Shown: piece after piece, positions 60,595 to 64,000 of the stretch
Layout of the letters: every line of letters begins with the position of its first letter
Position numbering within the stretch: position 1 is the stretch's first letter
Source of the DNA: Erythrophleum ivorense
Lineage: Eukaryota; Streptophyta; Magnoliopsida; Fabales; Fabaceae
Direction of reading: 5' to 3'
Assembly (NCBI GenBank): GCA_026724425.1
Contig: JAIUCV010000118.1
Span: 1,302,001-1,366,000, forward strand
DNA length: 64,000 nucleotides
Translations under genes and position numbers: made by a program
Notes under the pieces: model-generated
Told to the model about the DNA's origin: nothing
What the model saw: the letters and a program-made list of their open reading frames with translations, nothing else
The model's database searches: none

Positions 60595-61002
60595 TTACTC
60601 AAATAATGCAGGATAATCCTTACTCATTGCTTCTTCTGTTTCCCAGGTTGCTTCATTCGGAGTAAGTCCTTTCCATACTACCTTTACCAGGAGGATGTTC
60701 TTATTACGTAGCTGTTTGACTTTTGAGTCCAAAATCCTTTTCGACTCAACCACATAAGACAAATCATCTTTTAGATGCACATTCTCATGCTCAATGACAT
60801 GCAAAGGGTCCGGGTGGTACTTTTTCAGTTGGGACACATGGAACACATCATGCAATCTGGCCAGGTTTAGAGGTAAAGCAACTCTATAGGCCACGGGTCC
60901 TATCCTTTCAAGGATTTGGAAAGGACCAAGATAACGAGGACTGAGCTTTCTTGTCCTGATGGACCGTCCTACACCCGTCACTGGAGTAGCCTTAAGGAAC
61001 AC
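60595..61002 (-). pseudogene. Integrase C-terminus and chromodomain
   Basis: 135 open codons: GDYVFLKATP and GRSIRTRKLSPRYLGPFQIL (the GPY/F module), VFHVSQLKKYHPDP, then the chromodomain with ILDSKVKQLRNK, LVKVVWKGL, EATWETEEAM and YPALF, then TAA. Known: C-terminal chromodomains direct chromoviruses to heterochromatin. The VKV-W...EATWE form fits the Tekay/Del group rather than CRM elements. This segment has no internal stop. Confidence 0.9.
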
Positions 61003-61977
61003 ATAGTCTCCTATCTCAAACTCTAAGGGTCTCCTTCTCTTATCCGCATAACTCTTTTGCCTACTCTAGGTAGCCAACAACTTCTTTCTGATGAGTTCTA
61101 TTTGATGGGTAGTTTGGTCCACTATGTCTAGACCTAAGAGACTCCTTTCACCAAGTTCTACCCAACACAAGGGTGACCGACACTTCCTCCCATAAAGTGC
61201 CTCAAATGGTGCCATCTGGATACTGGAATTGTAACTATTATTATAAGAAAACTCAGCTAAAGGCAAGTACACATCCTAACTCCCTTTTAACTCTAGCACA
61301 CTAGCTCTAAGCATGTCCTCAAGGGTTTGAATGGTCCTCTTAGTCTATCCATCATATTGAGGGTGATAAGCAGTGCTAAAGTTAAGACTAGTTACCAAAG
61401 CTTCTTGTAGAGATCGCCAAAATTTTGATGTGAATCATGGGTCTCTATAGGACACAATGCTATTAGGAACACCATGCAATCTTACAATTTCACGAACATA
61501 CAGTTAAGCTAGTCTATCTAGAGGATAAGTGGCTATAATAGGTAGAAAGTGGGCAGACTTCGTTAATCTATCGATGATCACCCAAATAGCATCATAACTA
61601 GAGGATGTTCTAGGCAAACCCATCATAAAATCCATAGATATACTATCTCATTTCCATTCAGGAATTTTTAAATGGTGTAACAAACTTGTGGGTCTTTGGT
61701 GCTCAATCTTAACCCGTTGATAGATTAGACATCTAGTAACAAACTCCACTATGTCCAACTTCATCCTAAGCCACCAAAAGCTCTTCTTTAAATCCCTATA
61801 CATCTTAGTGGTGCCCGTATGAATGGTGTACCGACTCTTATGAGCTTCCAACAACACTATGTTCCTCAGCTCTTCATCCTTAGGTATGCACACTCTACCC
61901 TGGTACCTCACCAAACCATCTTCTGATAGGTCAAAATCTTTGACCTTACCACTCCCTAGTGGCTCTCTAATTCCTCC
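61003..61977 (-). pseudogene. Integrase, catalytic and zinc residues lost
   Basis: Zinc-binding region: His residues in HKSRYTIHTG are kept, but the C-x2-C pair reads RCLIYQ, so the second Cys is Tyr. Catalytic core: MDFMMGLPR keeps the first Asp. The second, expected in S-D-R-D-P, is Tyr (SYRDP, codon 61447-61449). The Glu expected after DGQ is Lys (TKRTIQTLEDML, codon 61339-61341). Stops at 61648, 61504, 61435, 61345, 61276 and 61066 break it further. FSYNNSYNSSIQMAPFEALY and YGRKCRSP mark the usual core end. It would insert the DNA copy into the genome; this copy cannot. Confidence 0.85.
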
Positions 61978-62595
61978 CTAGTAGGCATCTAGCTCTTGGG
62001 CCTCTTTAATCCTATTTCTAAGGTCATTTTCTATCTTCAATTCTCCTAAAAGAATGCTACTAGGGTTTATTGAAATTGATAAATTTAAATCCCTCATCTC
62101 TTCAATCAACCTTTGCTCTCTAAGCATCATCATTGCCATATGAATAGATTTCCTAATCAAGGCATCGACGACCACATTCACCTTCCCTGGATGATACTTT
62201 AAGGAGAAATCATAGTCCTTAAGAAATTCCATCCACCTCCTTTGCCTCATATTCAACTCCTTTTGGTCAAACAAGTACTTTAAACTTTTGTGATCACTAT
62301 ACACTTCAAATTGGGCACCATAGAGATAGTGCCTCTAAATCTTAAGGGCAAAAACTACGGCTGCTAGCTCTAGGTCATGGGTGGGGTAATTCTCCTCATG
62401 GGGTCTAAGTTGTCTAGAGGCATAAGCTATCACCCTACCTTGTTGCATTAAGACACACCCTAATCTTTTCTTAGAAGCATCACTATAGACTGTGAATGTC
62501 TCTTTAGGGTCAGGTATCACTAACACAGGTGCAGTGGTAAGCCTATCCTTAAGCTCCTGAAAAGCATTCTCACACTTAGCATCCCACACAAATGG
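61978..62595 (-). pseudogene. RNase H domain, one internal stop
   Basis: Contains VYSDASKKRLGCVLMQQG (first catalytic Asp), HDLELAAVVFALK (catalytic Glu) and VYSDHKSLKYLF (catalytic Asp). A TAG at 62335 falls between ALKI and RHYLYG, where a Trp is usual. Downstream RRWMEFLKDYDFSLKYHPGK is the normal RNase H exit. It would remove RNA from RNA-DNA hybrids. The domain ends at the TAG at 61978. Confidence 0.85.
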
Positions 62596-63573
62596 TTAGT
62601 CCTTCCTAGTCAATTGTGTCAAAGGCATGGCTAATTGAGAAAATCCCTTAATAAATCTTTTATAGTAGCTGGCTAGACCTAAGAAGCTATGGATTTCAGT
62701 CACCATTTTGGGTCTCTCCCAATTTAGTATTGCTTCTACCTTGTTAGGATCTACCGCTACCCCTTGTTTCGATATCACATGACCTAGGAATTTGACCTCC
62801 AGTAACCAAAACTTACACTTGCTCAACTTAGCATACAATTGATGCTCTCTCAAGGTTTGAAGAACTATCTTAAGATGCTCTTCATGCTCTTCACTACTCT
62901 TAGAGTAAACAAGAATGTCATCAATGAGCACTACCATAAACCGGTCAAAATGAGGCCTAAAAATCCTATTCATGTAATCCATGAAAATGGCAGGGGCATT
63001 GGTTAACCCAAAAGGCATAACTAGGAATTCATAATGGCCATATCGCGTCCTAAAGGCAGTTTTAGGTACATCCTCAACCTTGACTCTAAGTTGGTGATAC
63101 CCTGATCTAAGGTTAATCTTTGAAAAGACCAACGCTTCAGCTAATTGGTCAAGTAAGTCATCAATTCTAGGCAAAGGGTATTTATTCTTGACAGTTGCTT
63201 GGTTCAATTGCCTATAGTCGATGCAAAGCCTAAGACTATGATCTTTCTTTTTGACAAACAATACTGGTGCTCTCCATGGAGACACACTTAGTCTAATAAA
63301 CCCCTTCTCAAGTAACTCTTCTAATTGACTCTTCAACTCAACCAACTCAGCAGGCACCATTCTATATGAGGCCTTAGAGATCAGACCTGTACTGGGTACC
63401 AAATCAACAGAAAATTCTAGCTCTCTCTCCGGAGGTAGTCCACTAAACTCTTTAGGGAAAACCTTAAGGAACTCCCTAATCACAGGTATATCCTCTAACC
63501 CATCATCAACCTCAACATGCAATGAAAAGAATATTAGAAACCCTTGGCAACCATGCCTAAGGCACCTCCCAGC
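62596..63573 (-). pseudogene. Reverse transcriptase domain
   Basis: Starts in the linker (GCQGF, DIPVIREF, GLPPERELEF), then the RT core: VKKKDHSLRLCIDYRQLN, FRTRYGHYEFLVMPFGLTN, and the catalytic IDDILVYS with both aspartates kept. Then KCKFW, FLGHVIS and SFLGLASYYKRFIKGFS of the thumb and connection. About 308 codons are open from the first Met, a full-length RT core. It stops at TAA 62596 just before the RNase H linker. A Leu precedes IDD where Phe is common. This is the best preserved domain. Confidence 0.9.
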
Positions 63574-64000
63574 TTAGGCAGCAGACACATAAGTAAGCTC
63601 AGTCACAGGACCAGTTTTAGGTATATTTACAGGTAAGGAAACAGTCTTACGGTTACAATCAAGTATCACATTATTAGCCGACAGCCAGTCCATACCAATG
63701 ATTACATCAAAGTCACACAAAAGGATGCAAATCAAGTCAAGGGTAGTACAACGACTATCCAATTGTACAATACAATTTAAACATACATCAGATGTAATCA
63801 TAGAATATCCAATATGGGTGGACACAGATAATTCAAATGGCAACAGGCTAATTTTAAGACCCAGACGCTTAACACAGTCATATGAGATGAATGAGTGGGT
63901 CGTACCTGAGTCAAACAATGCATCTACGACATGATTATAGGCAAGTAAAGTACCTCGAATCAGACTAAGGGATCTACTAGCCTTTTGCTGCGTAAGTGCA
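63574..64000 (-). pseudogene. gag end and aspartic protease domain
   Basis: Open from the window edge (ALTQQKASRS...) to a TAA at 63574. The protease active site is FDSGTTHSFIS, with the catalytic D-S-G at 63904-63912 and IGMDWL further on, the usual second landmark of gypsy proteases. The domain looks intact in itself; the stop separates it from reverse transcriptase. The protease would cut the polyprotein into gag, RT and integrase. Gag zinc knuckles, if present, are beyond 64000. Confidence 0.85.

Larger units (their letters stand above)
60595..64000 (-). pseudogene. Chromovirus (Tekay/Del-type) gag-pol polyprotein, dead, 5' part outside window
   Basis: One reading frame runs from the window edge to a terminal TAA at 60595-60597: end of gag, aspartic protease, reverse transcriptase, RNase H, integrase, chromodomain. 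It would copy element RNA to DNA and insert it. Ten in-frame stops break it, at 63574, 62596, 62335, 61978, 61648, 61504, 61435, 61345, 61276 and 61066. I translated the gaps between stops and found no frameshift. Several stops sit where the family has Trp, Gln or Arg, as expected from C-to-T or G-to-A changes. Domain order with integrase before a C-terminal chromodomain, and the long LTRs, point to the Tekay/Del clade. Confidence 0.9.

Noticed and set aside
63698..63934. A 78-codon plus-strand open frame
   Set aside because: It is antisense to the chromovirus protease domain and has no independent support.

Overview
This 64-kb window is AT-rich plant nuclear DNA made almost entirely of LTR retrotransposons inserted into one another. 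Hallmarks: a Ty3/gypsy polyprotein ending in a chromodomain, LTRs of 2.7-3.8 kb with TG...CA ends, primer sites matching initiator tRNA-Met, and 4-5 bp target-site duplications (TSDs). I see no host gene, tRNA, rRNA, CRISPR array or bacterial-type operon. The stacking suggests gene-poor heterochromatin of a large-genome angiosperm, probably a eudicot; the species cannot be named from the sequence.

Two LTR families, called A and B here, dominate. Family A has LTRs of about 2.7-2.9 kb, starting TGTAACACCC and ending near GTCACA. It is tied to the only coding element, a Tekay/Del-type chromovirus on the minus strand at the right end (3' LTR 57712-60549, pol from 60595 past the window edge). Family B has LTRs of about 3.5-3.8 kb, starting TGTAACATCC and ending GTTACA. 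Its internal domain is long and apparently noncoding (1503-6062), as in the LARD class (large retrotransposon derivatives). Minor players are a copia solo LTR, a TRIM (miniature LTR element) with three LTRs, a Tat/Athila-type solo LTR, and broken Tat-type gag and pol remnants.

Layout. 1-9597: family B element, minus strand (3' LTR cut by the window, internal domain, 5' LTR). 9598-15676: old sequence with a Tat-type gag remnant, interrupted by a copia solo LTR (10185-14592) that itself holds a family A solo LTR (11551-14308). 15677-24976: old inverted family A LTR split by solo LTRs B (16325-19841) and A (21028-23953). 24977-29602: fragments B+, A+ and A-. 29603-39183: inverted B solo LTR split by the TRIM and two A solo LTRs. 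39187-48195: second, truncated family B element, its LTR split by a B solo LTR (39938-43616). 48196-49260: Tat-type pol remnant. 49261-57359: old A LTR split by the Tat/Athila-type LTR (50483-53140) and a B LTR (53490-57293). 57360-57711: unassigned. 57712-64000: chromovirus.

Working together: family B has the same architecture at its 3' internal end as chromovirus A and similar LTR termini, but I find no enzyme in it. It was probably mobilised in trans by an A-type polyprotein. Nine solo LTRs with perfect or one-mismatch TSDs show that LTR-LTR recombination has removed most internal domains. The only polyprotein is dead: ten in-frame stops, two lost integrase catalytic residues and one lost zinc ligand, but no frameshift in the stretch I translated.
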